Assembly: GCF_900116175.1 (NCBI RefSeq)
Contig: NZ_FPCH01000002.1
Coordinates: 558,001 to 622,000, forward strand
DNA: 64,000 nucleotides
Reading direction: 5' to 3'
From: Hyphomicrobium facile
Lineage (GTDB): Bacteria; Pseudomonadota; Alphaproteobacteria; Rhizobiales; Hyphomicrobiaceae
Both the position numbers and the translations under genes were made by a program. Numbering within the stretch: the first letter of the stretch is position 1; each line of letters begins with the position of its first letter. This document shows positions 1-9,170 of the stretch, one piece after another. The notes below the pieces were generated by a model that was given only the letters and a program-made list of their open reading frames with translations, did not search any database and was not told where the DNA came from.

Positions 1-708
1 CCATTCCCTGCCGTGACGATCAATTACAATCTGCGGCCTGGCGTCAGCATGGATACGAGTCTCCAAGGCATCGACGCCGCTCTCCAGGCTTTGCATATGC
101 CGGAGACAATTCACGGTGAACCCGCGGGCGATGCCAAGGCGTTCATCGAGCAGGCACGCCAACAGACGCTGCTGATCCTGGCGGCACTCGTTGCGATCTA
201 TATCGTGCTCGGCGTGCTCTACGAAAGTCTCGCGCATCCGCTGACGATCATCTCGACGCTGCCTTCGGCGGGACTCGGCGCGTTGCTCGCGTTGCAGATG
301 GCAAGCATGGACCTCTCCGTCATTGCGCTCATCGGCGTCATTTTGCTGATCGGCATCGTGAAGAAGAACGGCATCATGCTCGTCGATTTCGCGCTGAATG
401 CGGAACGTGAGCGCGGGCTCTCGCCGCACGCTGCGATCTACGATGCCTGTCTGCAGAGGTTCCGTCCTATCTTGATGACGACGCTGGCCGCGCTACTCGG
501 CGCTATTCCGCTCGCCGTTGCGGTGGGCCCAGGGTCGGAATTGCGCCGGCCGCTCGGTATCACGATTATTGGCGGGCTCGTCGTCTCTCAGGTCCTGACG
601 CTTTACACGACGCCGGTGATCTACCTGCTGCTCGAGAAGCTGAAGGCAAGATTTGCGCGCGACGGCGAGAAGAGTTCGCCGGCGGGCTCCACAGCCGAAA
701 GCGCCTAA
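1..708 (+). CDS. RND multidrug efflux permease, C-terminal part (partial)
   Basis: This is the C-terminal 235 residues of an inner-membrane RND proton/drug antiporter of the AcrB/MdtB/MdtC class. The frame is open from base 1 (it begins [11 protein letters not shown], as inside the porter domain), so the GTG at 13 is internal and the gene starts outside the window. What remains is the end of the last porter subdomain and about five membrane helices. They include the conserved [14 protein letters not shown] stretch and [16 protein letters not shown], both hallmark helices of the family. A short hydrophilic tail ends in TAESA. The pump could export the product of the neighbouring NRPS/PKS genes, but that is only suggested by position. 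Confidence 0.93.
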   Translation, partial: PFPAVTINYNLRPGVSMDTSLQGIDAALQALHMPETIHGEPAGDAKAFIEQARQQTLLILAALVAIYIVLGVLYESLAHPLTIISTLPSAGLGALLALQMASMDLSVIALIGVILLIGIVKKNGIMLVDFALNAERERGLSPHAAIYDACLQRFRPILMTTLAALLGAIPLAVAVGPGSELRRPLGITIIGGLVVSQVLTLYTTPVIYLLLEKLKARFARDGEKSSPAGSTAESA

Positions 709-976
709 TCGGCTGCTGCTACAGATCTCCAGCACTTCTTTCCGGCTATCCCAGATGGCGGATGCACGCCGGCACATTAGCCAAATCCTGTAATTCGGCC
801 GCACACAGATGGAATCGCTCTCGACACTGTCGCGATTGGTAAGATAGCGTTCTTTGCGTTTCCTTGCCGTTCAGGACTGGCGGATTTCTCGTCAGCCATG
901 GCGGCATCAGGAAGCGGGGCTCACTTTGAGCGTTGACGCCCTTCCTCGAGCGTCGCCCCAGTTGAGATCGAGCGGG

Positions 977-1753
977 ATGAACGATCACCCCGTAGAGATG
1001 TGCGCATTCGGAACGGCGGCGCCGCCGGTGGAAACACAAAAGCGGCGAGAGGCTTCCTGTTGGCGATTGCTCAACATCCTCAGCTCTTTTTTATTACCGG
1101 ACTGGCGCGAAGAGACTTTCGCGTCCGCCAACGACGTCGAAAAATTGTTTGGCTGCGTCGCGCGCCGGGATTCGTTCGACTGGTTTACCATCGCCCGTCA
1201 GCTCGGGCATCCGTCGGCTCGGCTCGCGGCGACCATTGCAGCGGAAATCCGCGCCCTCAGTGCCGCAATCAAAGACAGGGATCGGGACGCTTTTGCTGAT
1301 GCGCGGACGGTTCTTCTCGAACTCCCCACTCGCCGCTGTATCTATGCCTTTCTGAAGCGGAAAAAAATTGCGGACGAGCCGAAAGCCGGTTGGATTTTCA
1401 TGCTGGCCAATGCCGATCTGATCTCGGCCGGGATAACGACCCACACCGTCGAGCATCGGCTCGAGGAAATCAATCGGGCAACAGACGTAGAGAATACGTT
1501 CGGGATTTACCGTTGCTGGCGCGTTTCGGATCCGGTCCGCGCCGAAAACATCGTGATCGAAGCTCTCTCCAAAAGTGGATGCTTCCGGGCGCCAACTTCC
1601 GTCGCCGGAATGAAGTTGGACGCCGCCATTGACGAAAGTGGGCTCGAGATCAGGACGCTGAATGCCTTCGGCTCTTTGGAAGAGCGTCACCTCTGGGCAA
1701 TTTTCCCTCGTCATTTCGTTGGCGGATACCGCAAAGCGTCGAGCCGCCACTAG
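977..1753 (+). CDS. uncharacterised protein with GIY-YIG (T5orf172/MUG113)-like C-terminal domain
   Basis: A 258-residue protein of unknown role. I chose the ATG at 977 (MNDHPVEM), preceded by GAGCGGG; the frame is open further upstream to about 854 but that part looks non-coding. Residues 30-130 are mostly helical and unrecognised. Residues about 137-235 follow the outline of the GIY-YIG-related T5orf172/MUG113 domain: GWIFML (138-143) for the first strand, AGITT (151-155) where the family has K-I-G-x-T, then R161 in EHRLEEIN, a DP-x-RAE segment near residue 186, and E190. The two lysines of the second motif are missing, so nuclease activity is doubtful. Nothing in the neighbourhood (efflux pump upstream, acyltransferase downstream) explains it. 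Confidence 0.6.
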   Translation: MNDHPVEMCAFGTAAPPVETQKRREASCWRLLNILSSFLLPDWREETFASANDVEKLFGCVARRDSFDWFTIARQLGHPSARLAATIAAEIRALSAAIKDRDRDAFADARTVLLELPTRRCIYAFLKRKKIADEPKAGWIFMLANADLISAGITTHTVEHRLEEINRATDVENTFGIYRCWRVSDPVRAENIVIEALSKSGCFRAPTSVAGMKLDAAIDESGLEIRTLNAFGSLEERHLWAIFPRHFVGGYRKASSRH

Positions 1754-1880
1754 CTCCGCATTTCGGTTACATGGGCACGCCCTAAAGAGAGTTGGTAATG
1801 CCACTTTGTTGCAGCTTAACGCAGAGGAACGTATACTGCCTTTCTTGCCACATCAGCCACGGCATTCGCCGTGATTCACC

Positions 1881-1908
1881 TATAATTTCTAAATCTCGAT
1901 TTAGAAAT
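1881..1908 (+). promoter_or_regulatory. 24-bp palindrome overlapping a TATAAT box
   Basis: Bases 1885-1895 (ATTTCTAAATC) and 1898-1908 (GATTTAGAAAT) are perfect 11-bp inverted arms around a 2-base centre. A TATAAT sequence at 1881-1886 overlaps the left arm. The site is AT-rich in a GC-rich region and lies 41 to 68 bp before the possible starts of the acyltransferase gene. This is the layout expected of an operator for a dimeric repressor sitting on a -10 box. No good -35 is visible at 17 bp, and no regulator gene lies nearby. A terminator is unlikely because no T-run follows on either strand. Confidence 0.5.
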
Positions 1909-1948
1909 GGAATTACAACGATTTTCCGTTGGCTGAGAAAAGATTGCA

Positions 1949-3220
1949 GTGTTCAATTCCGACACCCCAAGTGCGATGTCTACGACCGGAATGATGATGA
2001 AATCAAAAGCAGGCATCGCAAATTCCGCACATTTTTGCGCCGAAGGCGATCCGCTGCTCAGCGTCGAGACGATAATTGACGACTCCGGCCTGCACGATTC
2101 GATTGCGCAGTGGGATTCGCTGCACGAGCGCATCTCGCCTCGCCTGCCGTTTACGACGCATTTATGGGTTTCCACCTGGTGGCGACATTACAAACGCAAC
2201 AACGTAAAGGCGAAAGATTTCCCTCGCCTTTTTCTATTGCGTAACGACAGCGGCGAGCTTGTCGCGGTTGCACCGATGGTTGTGACGCAACGGCCCGGCT
2301 ATGGGCCGCTGAGCTCGAAGGAGCTTCAGTTTTTTGGAGCGGACGCAAACGTTACGGAATTCCGCGGTCCCCTCTGTCTCCCCGAGCACACCCCAGCGGT
2401 CGTTCGCTCGATTTCTGATTTTCTGGACAACGCGAACGGAGCCGACTGGGTGCAGTGGCGCGGGCTGCGATTGCAACAGGCGTCGACGATGTTGCCCGCG
2501 AGAATCCGTCAAAAACCTTACCTAGACACGACGGTTCATATTCTCCATCTGACATCGACCTGGGAGCAGTTCAGAGCGAACCTATCCAGGAACATGAAGC
2601 AGGCCATTAGAAAGTGTTACAATTCCTTGGCCAGCGAAAAAATCACGCCTCAGCTCCGCATCATAAAGAAGCCTGAGGATGTACCATCAGCACTTGATCG
2701 ACTTTTTGCTCTTCATGCAGCGCGTGCCAATGCGGCCGCTTCGATCAAACATGCCAATGTCTTTGCTTCGCCTGTCAGCCGTTCCTTCATGCTTCAGTAC
2801 TGCACGGAACTCGCTCGGCGCGGGGCGCTGCGAATTTTTCAACTCGTGATAAACGACGAGGTCGTGGCAACCAGAATCGGCTTCAAATTCGGGGACGAAT
2901 TATATCTCTATTACTCCGGTTACGATCCCCGCTGGGGCCGCTACAGCGTAATGACGACGGTCGTCGTGGAAGCCGTTAAATGGGCGATCGACAACAAGTT
3001 GCGGATCGTGAACCTATCGACCGGAACCGATATTTCGAAAGCTCGCTGGGATCCGCACGTCATCTCCTATACGGGAGGCTTTTCAGTCCGCAAAGGCTAC
3101 AGGAGCCGAACCCTGTTCGATATGGTTTCCCGCTATCGGGAGCGATCGCTCCGAGCAATCATTACTGCGACTCTCGTAGCTCCCCAGCTTCAGGATAAAC
3201 TGGGGTTACTTGTCATATAA
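1949..3220 (+). CDS. GNAT-superfamily N-acyltransferase, CelD/BcsL-like
   Basis: This 423-residue protein looks like the two-lobed GNAT proteins of the CelD/BcsL (Acetyltransf_6, FemAB-related) group, which transfer acyl or aminoacyl groups and often occur beside polysaccharide genes. The family signature SRNMKQAIRK lies near residue 210, and the C-terminal lobe shows the GDELYLYYSGYDPRWGRYS pattern of the acceptor and acyl-CoA binding fold. There is no signal peptide, so it should be cytoplasmic. The first codon is GTG at 1949; ATG at 1976 or the ATG triplet at 1991 are equally possible because no clear ribosome binding site decides. It is convergent with the NRPS gene, 48 bp apart, and may act on the polysaccharide or on the metabolite. 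Confidence 0.8.
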   Translation: MFNSDTPSAMSTTGMMMKSKAGIANSAHFCAEGDPLLSVETIIDDSGLHDSIAQWDSLHERISPRLPFTTHLWVSTWWRHYKRNNVKAKDFPRLFLLRNDSGELVAVAPMVVTQRPGYGPLSSKELQFFGADANVTEFRGPLCLPEHTPAVVRSISDFLDNANGADWVQWRGLRLQQASTMLPARIRQKPYLDTTVHILHLTSTWEQFRANLSRNMKQAIRKCYNSLASEKITPQLRIIKKPEDVPSALDRLFALHAARANAAASIKHANVFASPVSRSFMLQYCTELARRGALRIFQLVINDEVVATRIGFKFGDELYLYYSGYDPRWGRYSVMTTVVVEAVKWAIDNKLRIVNLSTGTDISKARWDPHVISYTGGFSVRKGYRSRTLFDMVSRYRERSLRAIITATLVAPQLQDKLGLLVI

Positions 3221-3268
3221 TCGCTGAAGCCCCGCCCGTGCATGGAAGCGTGCCTGCGGATCGATCAA

Positions 3269-6200
3269 CTATCGAGCACGTGCTTCGCGCCGACGCTGCA
3301 TCAAGTCTCTGCGGAAACTGGCGCGGTTCTGTTCCGGGGCAACAGATGCCGCATCACGTTCGCGGTTTGCGAACGAAGCGGCCAAGCTTCGCAAAGTCGG
3401 GAACTGAAACAGGCGCACAAGCGACACTTTCGTACCCATGCGCGTGCGGATCTTCTCCACGACGCTGACCATCGTCAAAGAACTGGCGCCGAGGTCAAAG
3501 AAGTTGTCATCGAGCCCGACCTCAGCCAATCCCAAAACGTCCTGGAAGATGCTCGCTAGCTCGCGTTCCACGTCCGTCGCCGGCGCGACAAAGGCCGTCG
3601 CGGTCTCGTGGCGCGCGCGATCGGGCGCGGGCAGAGCTTGGCGATCGAGTTTACCGTTGGGAGTTAAAGGCAACGCATCGAGCAAGACAAATGCCGACGG
3701 CAGCATGTACTCCGGCAGCGCCTTGCGCAGATGCTGACGCAAGGCCGGCATGAGAGAATCTTCCCCTGCGGCCCGGAGCACAGGGCGATTGGCATACTGA
3801 GACCAATCCGGCGAAGCGCTATCATCGGTGTTGGCGACACCAATGACGCCCGTCTCAGTCGCGCGTGTCACTCCCGGCACGCGAGGACGATAGACTGCAT
3901 CGAAGAATTCGCGTCCGGCGGCTGACCACTCGATGGCCACATCGCCGTTTTCAGCGAGGGATCTCACGTCTTCGGGGTCGATGCCCTCGGTTTGCAGACG
4001 GCTGTCGGTGGCGTGACCGGCCAGAGAGCCCAATCTCGCCGAAGGTGGCAGCGCGTTGAGCGCGTCAAGTGCCGCTACCGCCGATGCCACGCGGGCATTC
4101 GGGATTCCGGTCACGCGAATGGGTGATTGTGCAGATCGCAAGATGTCGCCCAACGCTTCGATCGTGCATAGTTGCGGCGCCTGCACCGTCGTCGTTGCGA
4201 CGGGCGAAAGCGATATTCCACCTTGCTTACGGATGACGACGTCGTACCGGAAGCGCGTCATCTCGGTCTGCGCGCGCCCGGTCTTCAGTTCCACTTCGAC
4301 ACCTTCGACCGAGGGCATGAACTTCGGTAGTGCCTGAAACAGCTCTGGGTCCAGAACCAACTCCGCCTCGTCATCGACCCGCTTGCGCAGACGTGCGCGA
4401 AGCTCGTCAGCCTGCGTTTCCGGCGAGGCTTTGAGCAATTCGATCTCTGCCAGCATGACCTCAAGAAGGGCCCGGCTACGCACATCGCCCACGAAGATCG
4501 CCCCGCCCGGCGCCAGCTTTTCGACGCACTGCGTGAGAACATCGACGAAGTAATCGACGTTCGGAAAGTACTGCGCCACGGAATTTATGATGATCGTGTC
4601 GAACGGTCCGCCATCCATGGACGCGAGCGTGTTTGCCGCTCGCTGCTCGAGAACGACGTTGCCTAGCCCCTTCTGATCAGCCTCGTTTCTCACGCGGGCA
4701 AGTGCCGCCGCGGAGAGGTCAATGCCGTGGTAGCGATCGCAGTTGGGCGCAACGCGCAACAGGATCATGCCTGTTCCGCAGCCGATCTCGAGGATGCGTC
4801 GTGGCCGCAGATCCCGGACCCGCTCAACCGTCCGTTCGATCCAATCCTGCATCTCGGCGTCGGGGATTTGTTCGCCGGTGTAACTGCTCCGCCAGCCCAC
4901 TGTTTCAGAGACCGCGTCACCGGTACCGCGATACGTTTCGTCCCAGATCGTTTCCCAATGCGCCGTGCTCGGAGCGGCAGACGCGCGGCTCCCATTGGCT
5001 GCAGGCACGACATAGGCAATGAGGCGTTGCTCGCCGCTACCTTCGTCGGACCGCGAGACGACTGCGCTTTGTTTCACCGAGGGATGCCGGCTCAGCACCG
5101 ACTCGATCTCGCCGGGCTCAATCCTATGACCGCGAATCTTAACCTGCTGATCGAGCCGGCCGAGGTACTCAATCGTACCATTGTGGAGCCAGCGCCCGAG
5201 ATCGCCCGTGCGGTAGAGACGCTCATCGCCCCGGCCGAACGGATCGGGGACGAACCGCTCTTCGGTCAGTTCGGGCCGTCCGAGGTAGCCGCGCGCAACT
5301 CCTGCGCCACCGATGACGATTTCACCGGGCACGCCAATAGGCAGTGGACGCATGGATTGATCGACCACGTAGACACGGGTGTTCGCGATCGGCCCGCCAA
5401 TGGTGATCGGATCGCCGGCGCCGCCGACCTTGGCCGTCGTCGACCAGATGCAGGTTTCGGTTGGGCCGTACATATTATGGATCGGTCCCTGGTATCTGGA
5501 ACGCAATCGATCGATCAACACGCCCGGGAGCGCCTCCCCGCCCAGCAGCAGCATACGCAAATGCCCCAGCGCATTGAGTGAAGCATCGTCGGACGCCAGG
5601 ATGCTCGCAAGAGATGGCGTGGCCTGCAGGTGGGTCACGCTGTGGCGGGTGATTTGAGAGGGAATATCCTGGTTCAGCTCATCGTCGCCAGGATTGGCCA
5701 TCCGGCGCAATTCATCGAGGTTTGGAAGGTTGGCCAACACGTCTTCAGTCGAGATGCCGAAATCGATCAAGCAGGCGATTTCGTCGACGCCATAGGCCTT
5801 AAGCTTCTCGATCTTGGCGACGCAGGATGCCGGCGTACCAAATAGACCTGCCGTTTCGAAGTAGCGCGCGAAGGCGTGCTCCATGATGGCGTCGAGTTCT
5901 TCCGGCTGCAGATCCGACAAGGCCATACGAGGGTCGGAAGCGTCGCGGTCATCGCGCTTGGCAAAGGGCGTCAACTCCCACCGCATTTTCGCAACCAGGT
6001 CGGTGGACGTCTTGAGGTATTCAATGAAGGGGCCGCGAACCGTGCGACGCACTTCTTCTTCATCTGCACCGACGAAGGTGTGCAGCATCAGCGACACCGA
6101 CCCCCGACCCTCATGGCCCGCATCGGCCCAGGCCTTGCGATAGACGGCAACGTTTTCGATGAACTGCTCGGGCTTCATCACCAGCAGGTTCGTCAGCACG

Positions 6201-8935
6201 TTGGCGCCCATTCTCCCTGCGAGCGCAAACGTATCGGGGTGAGAACTGGCAGTTACCCATAATTTGGGTTCTTTCTGCACCGGCGGCGGGAAGGTCTTCA
6301 GCTGAACCGTCTGCCCATCGCCATCGATCGTCTCGACGGCCTCGCCGCGCCACAGCGCTTTGACAGTCTCGATACCGCGAGCAAAAAGCTCGCGCCGGTT
6401 TTTGTAGTTTTGAGGCTGCAAAGCGAAATCACGTACGTGCCAGCCGGAGGCGAAGCTCAGACCGACGCGGCCGTTGGACAGATTGTCCACTATCGACCAC
6501 TCTTCGGCGATACGAAATGGACTGTGCAACGGGAGCACGACGCTGCCGGCGCGGATGGCGACGCGCTTGGTGACGGCCGCGACTGCCGCACCCGTCACCG
6601 CAGGGTTCGGGTACAGACCGCCAAACGGATGGAAGTGACGTTCCGGCGTCCAGATAGCGGAAAAGCCATTCTCGTCAGCGAATTTTGCGCCCTCAAGCAA
6701 CAGACGGTATCTGCCGCTGGCTTTGCCCGCAGCATCGTCGGAGTCGGCTGCAAAATAGAACAAACTGAAGTCGATGGGTGTGGCGCTCGCTCGTTGCTGG
6801 GCTGCGCGTGCCTCGCGCTCAGCTTCTTTCTGGATCACCACCTTAAATCCGCGCGCCAGCGTCCAGAACAGCTCAAGCACCGATATGTCGAACGAGATGC
6901 TGGTTGTTGCGAGCCACACGCCGGGTGCCGTTCCGAGCGCTTCATCCATCCCGGTGAAGAAGCTCGTTACGTTACGGTGCTCCAGCATCACGCCTTTGGG
7001 GCGTCCTGTGGAGCCGGACGTGAAGATCACGTACGCCAGGTTGTTACCCGTCACCGCAACCCGCGGCCGCTCGCCATTTCCATTCTGACCGGTTGGGTCG
7101 GCGCAGATGACATTCAATCCCGCGGGCAATTTGGTGCGCAGGTCCGATGTCGTAACGACGATGCGCGCTTGCGTGTCTTCGAGAATGATCGCGAGGCGCT
7201 CGCTCGGGTATGCCGGGTCCATCGGCACATAGGCCGCGCCGGCTTTCAGAATGCCGAGCAGGCCAACCACCATCTCGATGGAACGCTCGATAAATATTCC
7301 GACCATCTGATCCGGCTTCACGCCTTGGGCGAGGATCTCGTGGGCCAGCTGATTGGCGCGCTTGTCCAACTCGCGGTAGGTGATCGCCCTGTCGCCATCA
7401 ACGAGCGCTACTACGTCGGGCGTGCGATCGGCCTGCGCCTCAAAGGCTTCGTGAATGCAGCCGGGGCCGGGCAACGGCTTTTCCGTCGCGTTCCAGGTCT
7501 CAAGCACCAACCGTGCATCTTGCGATGGGAGTCGCGGCAGGTTGACAATCTTCGCATCCGGATTGTCGGCGATCGCATCCAGCACCACCTGCAGCATGTC
7601 GCCGATCCTGTCGGCCGCCGATCGCGAGAAGCAACCGGTATCGTAAGACAGCTTGAACGTTATCTGAGGCCCGTCGTAGGCCATCACGTTGAATGCAAAG
7701 TTCGTCTGGTCGTGGAGCTTGAAATGCCGGTGTTGCCACTCGGGTCCAAACGACTTGAAGCGCGCGTCGTTGGTCTCTGCGTTGAAGACGACAATCGTGT
7801 CGAAGAGAGTCTGCGAGCGGGGCAGCTCGCTGTGGCGAAGCACATCCGGCAGGGGCGAATGCTCGAAGGCGCGCGTCTCCACCTGATTGCGCCGCAATTG
7901 CTGGCAGAATTCGAGCGCACTCAGATCACCGTCAAGCTTTACCCGCACGGGCAGAGTATTGATGAAAAGTCCGACGATCCGATCGGCGTCCTTGATGGAT
8001 GACCGGCGGCACGTCCGCGTAGCGCCAAAAGCCACATCGTCACGGCCGGAAAACGCCGAAAGCACGAGCGCCCAGGCCGCCTCTACGACGGTCGACGTTC
8101 GCAGCCCAGCCTTATCGCAGAGTGCGTGAAGTTTCGCGGTGTGCGCCGGAGACAGCGCAAACTCCAGCGTGGCGTGAGGTCCGGATGTGCGCGCCGGGCC
8201 ACCCGAAAGGCGTAATGCCTCCAAGTTGGTCGGCGTCTGAAACCCCGCGAGGGCCGTCCGCCAGAAGGTCTCGGCAGCATCAGCGCTCGACGCAAGATGC
8301 TCGCCGAGCCAGGCTATAAAATCGCGATACGGCGGCCGGTTTGAAAAGGACGGTTGGTCACCTCGCTTAAGGGTGGCGTACGTATCGAACACGTCCTGGA
8401 CAACAAACGCGAAGCAGGAGTCGAGGATCGCGTGGGAGTAGGTGAAAACGAGCTGGTGCCGGTCTGCGCCAAGGTGAAACAGAGTTACACGCCAGAGCGG
8501 CGCGACGTCCAAAGGCAGAGCCGTCAATCGATCTTCCGTCAGGAAGGCGCTGAGCGCCGCCACCTGATCATCAGACGATAATGCGGATAAATCCCGCACT
8601 ACTAACGGGACTTTAACCTCGCTTAAAACTTCCTGAATCGGGTTTCGCAAATCCTTCCAGCTGAAGCGGGTGCGCAGGATCGAATGCTGCGCGGCGACGA
8701 TGGCCCAGGCGCGCGCGAGAAGATTGGCGTCGATCGGCTCGTTGATCTCGACCTCAAGTTGCTCCACGTCAACGCCGGGAATTTGCGCCTCGAGGTGGTG
8801 GAACAGCATTCCCTGCTGGAGCGGGGAAAGAGGATATAAATCTTCAACCATGGTTCCAGCTTCCGATAACATGCGTGCAATTTCGAATTGTTGAATGAGC
8901 ACCTCGTCCTCCCGCTCAGAACCGGAGGACATCAT
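3269..8935 (-). CDS. one-module NRPS: C-A(LLM monooxygenase)(methyltransferase)-PCP
   Basis: A 1,888-residue synthetase. I start it at ATG 8935, just before SSGSERED; the frame is open to 9118, but the extra 61 residues look non-coding, and ATG 8851 (MVEDLYPLSPLQQ) is also possible. Order of parts: condensation domain (30-470) with SHAILDS at 167-173 in place of HHxxxDG, so H168 and D172 are kept; adenylation N-part with FTSGSTGRPKG (638-648) and FDISVLELF (682-690); an inserted luciferase-like FMN monooxygenase of the MupA/Atu3671 type (about 720-1055, TPERHFHPFGG); the rest of the A core with NMYGPTE (1154-1160) and the A8 motif (1260-1276); a SAM methyltransferase (LEIGCGTG at 1382-1389) between A8 and A9; then LPEYMLP, PNGKLDR and a carrier domain with Ser1819. 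There is no thioesterase or epimerase. Specificity residues read by eye, D-I-L-H-L-L-M-I-W, resemble glycine codes. It presumably hands its product to the divergent PKS. Confidence 0.93.
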   Translation of the reverse strand: MMSSGSEREDEVLIQQFEIARMLSEAGTMVEDLYPLSPLQQGMLFHHLEAQIPGVDVEQLEVEINEPIDANLLARAWAIVAAQHSILRTRFSWKDLRNPIQEVLSEVKVPLVVRDLSALSSDDQVAALSAFLTEDRLTALPLDVAPLWRVTLFHLGADRHQLVFTYSHAILDSCFAFVVQDVFDTYATLKRGDQPSFSNRPPYRDFIAWLGEHLASSADAAETFWRTALAGFQTPTNLEALRLSGGPARTSGPHATLEFALSPAHTAKLHALCDKAGLRTSTVVEAAWALVLSAFSGRDDVAFGATRTCRRSSIKDADRIVGLFINTLPVRVKLDGDLSALEFCQQLRRNQVETRAFEHSPLPDVLRHSELPRSQTLFDTIVVFNAETNDARFKSFGPEWQHRHFKLHDQTNFAFNVMAYDGPQITFKLSYDTGCFSRSAADRIGDMLQVVLDAIADNPDAKIVNLPRLPSQDARLVLETWNATEKPLPGPGCIHEAFEAQADRTPDVVALVDGDRAITYRELDKRANQLAHEILAQGVKPDQMVGIFIERSIEMVVGLLGILKAGAAYVPMDPAYPSERLAIILEDTQARIVVTTSDLRTKLPAGLNVICADPTGQNGNGERPRVAVTGNNLAYVIFTSGSTGRPKGVMLEHRNVTSFFTGMDEALGTAPGVWLATTSISFDISVLELFWTLARGFKVVIQKEAEREARAAQQRASATPIDFSLFYFAADSDDAAGKASGRYRLLLEGAKFADENGFSAIWTPERHFHPFGGLYPNPAVTGAAVAAVTKRVAIRAGSVVLPLHSPFRIAEEWSIVDNLSNGRVGLSFASGWHVRDFALQPQNYKNRRELFARGIETVKALWRGEAVETIDGDGQTVQLKTFPPPVQKEPKLWVTASSHPDTFALAGRMGANVLTNLLVMKPEQFIENVAVYRKAWADAGHEGRGSVSLMLHTFVGADEEEVRRTVRGPFIEYLKTSTDLVAKMRWELTPFAKRDDRDASDPRMALSDLQPEELDAIMEHAFARYFETAGLFGTPASCVAKIEKLKAYGVDEIACLIDFGISTEDVLANLPNLDELRRMANPGDDELNQDIPSQITRHSVTHLQATPSLASILASDDASLNALGHLRMLLLGGEALPGVLIDRLRSRYQGPIHNMYGPTETCIWSTTAKVGGAGDPITIGGPIANTRVYVVDQSMRPLPIGVPGEIVIGGAGVARGYLGRPELTEERFVPDPFGRGDERLYRTGDLGRWLHNGTIEYLGRLDQQVKIRGHRIEPGEIESVLSRHPSVKQSAVVSRSDEGSGEQRLIAYVVPAANGSRASAAPSTAHWETIWDETYRGTGDAVSETVGWRSSYTGEQIPDAEMQDWIERTVERVRDLRPRRILEIGCGTGMILLRVAPNCDRYHGIDLSAAALARVRNEADQKGLGNVVLEQRAANTLASMDGGPFDTIIINSVAQYFPNVDYFVDVLTQCVEKLAPGGAIFVGDVRSRALLEVMLAEIELLKASPETQADELRARLRKRVDDEAELVLDPELFQALPKFMPSVEGVEVELKTGRAQTEMTRFRYDVVIRKQGGISLSPVATTTVQAPQLCTIEALGDILRSAQSPIRVTGIPNARVASAVAALDALNALPPSARLGSLAGHATDSRLQTEGIDPEDVRSLAENGDVAIEWSAAGREFFDAVYRPRVPGVTRATETGVIGVANTDDSASPDWSQYANRPVLRAAGEDSLMPALRQHLRKALPEYMLPSAFVLLDALPLTPNGKLDRQALPAPDRARHETATAFVAPATDVERELASIFQDVLGLAEVGLDDNFFDLGASSLTMVSVVEKIRTRMGTKVSLVRLFQFPTLRSLAASFANRERDAASVAPEQNRASFRRDLMQRRREARAR

Positions 8936-9170
8936 GCGGATAATTTGTATCGAGACTTTACCGTTTAGGGTGTAGAACCCGCGGGTCCGCGTCCACTTAC
9001 AATGCCATCCATCCTTTACATTAATTTTAAGTCTACCCTGCCCTAATAAGTGCCAGGATTGATTAAAGACTGAAGCAGGTTCAGTTTGGCGCCCTTTTCC
9101 TTGCGCGGCTTCGCCCACATCGATTGGGAATTCGCTTTCGGGAAACGATTATGGGGTAAACGGAGGCCGC
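8936..9170. promoter_or_regulatory. shared divergent promoter region of the NRPS and PKS genes
   Basis: This is the 235-bp stretch between the two megasynthase starts. It contains an AT-rich block around 9016-9040 and a small ACCCGCGGGT palindrome near 8978-8990. A ribosome binding site GGAGG at 9162-9166 stands 4 bp before the PKS start. Both genes must be transcribed from here, so one regulator could control both. I could not identify confident -35/-10 pairs. Confidence 0.5.

Noticed and set aside
3182-3204. CCCCAG/CTGGGG hairpin as terminator of the GNAT gene
   Set aside because: It lies inside the last codons, has a 12-base loop and no T-run after it.
6410-8002. 530-codon open frame on the plus strand opposite the NRPS gene
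   Set aside because: It is antisense to the condensation and adenylation domains, has arginine- and histidine-rich low-complexity translation and no recognisable motif; GC-rich genes often leave such open frames.
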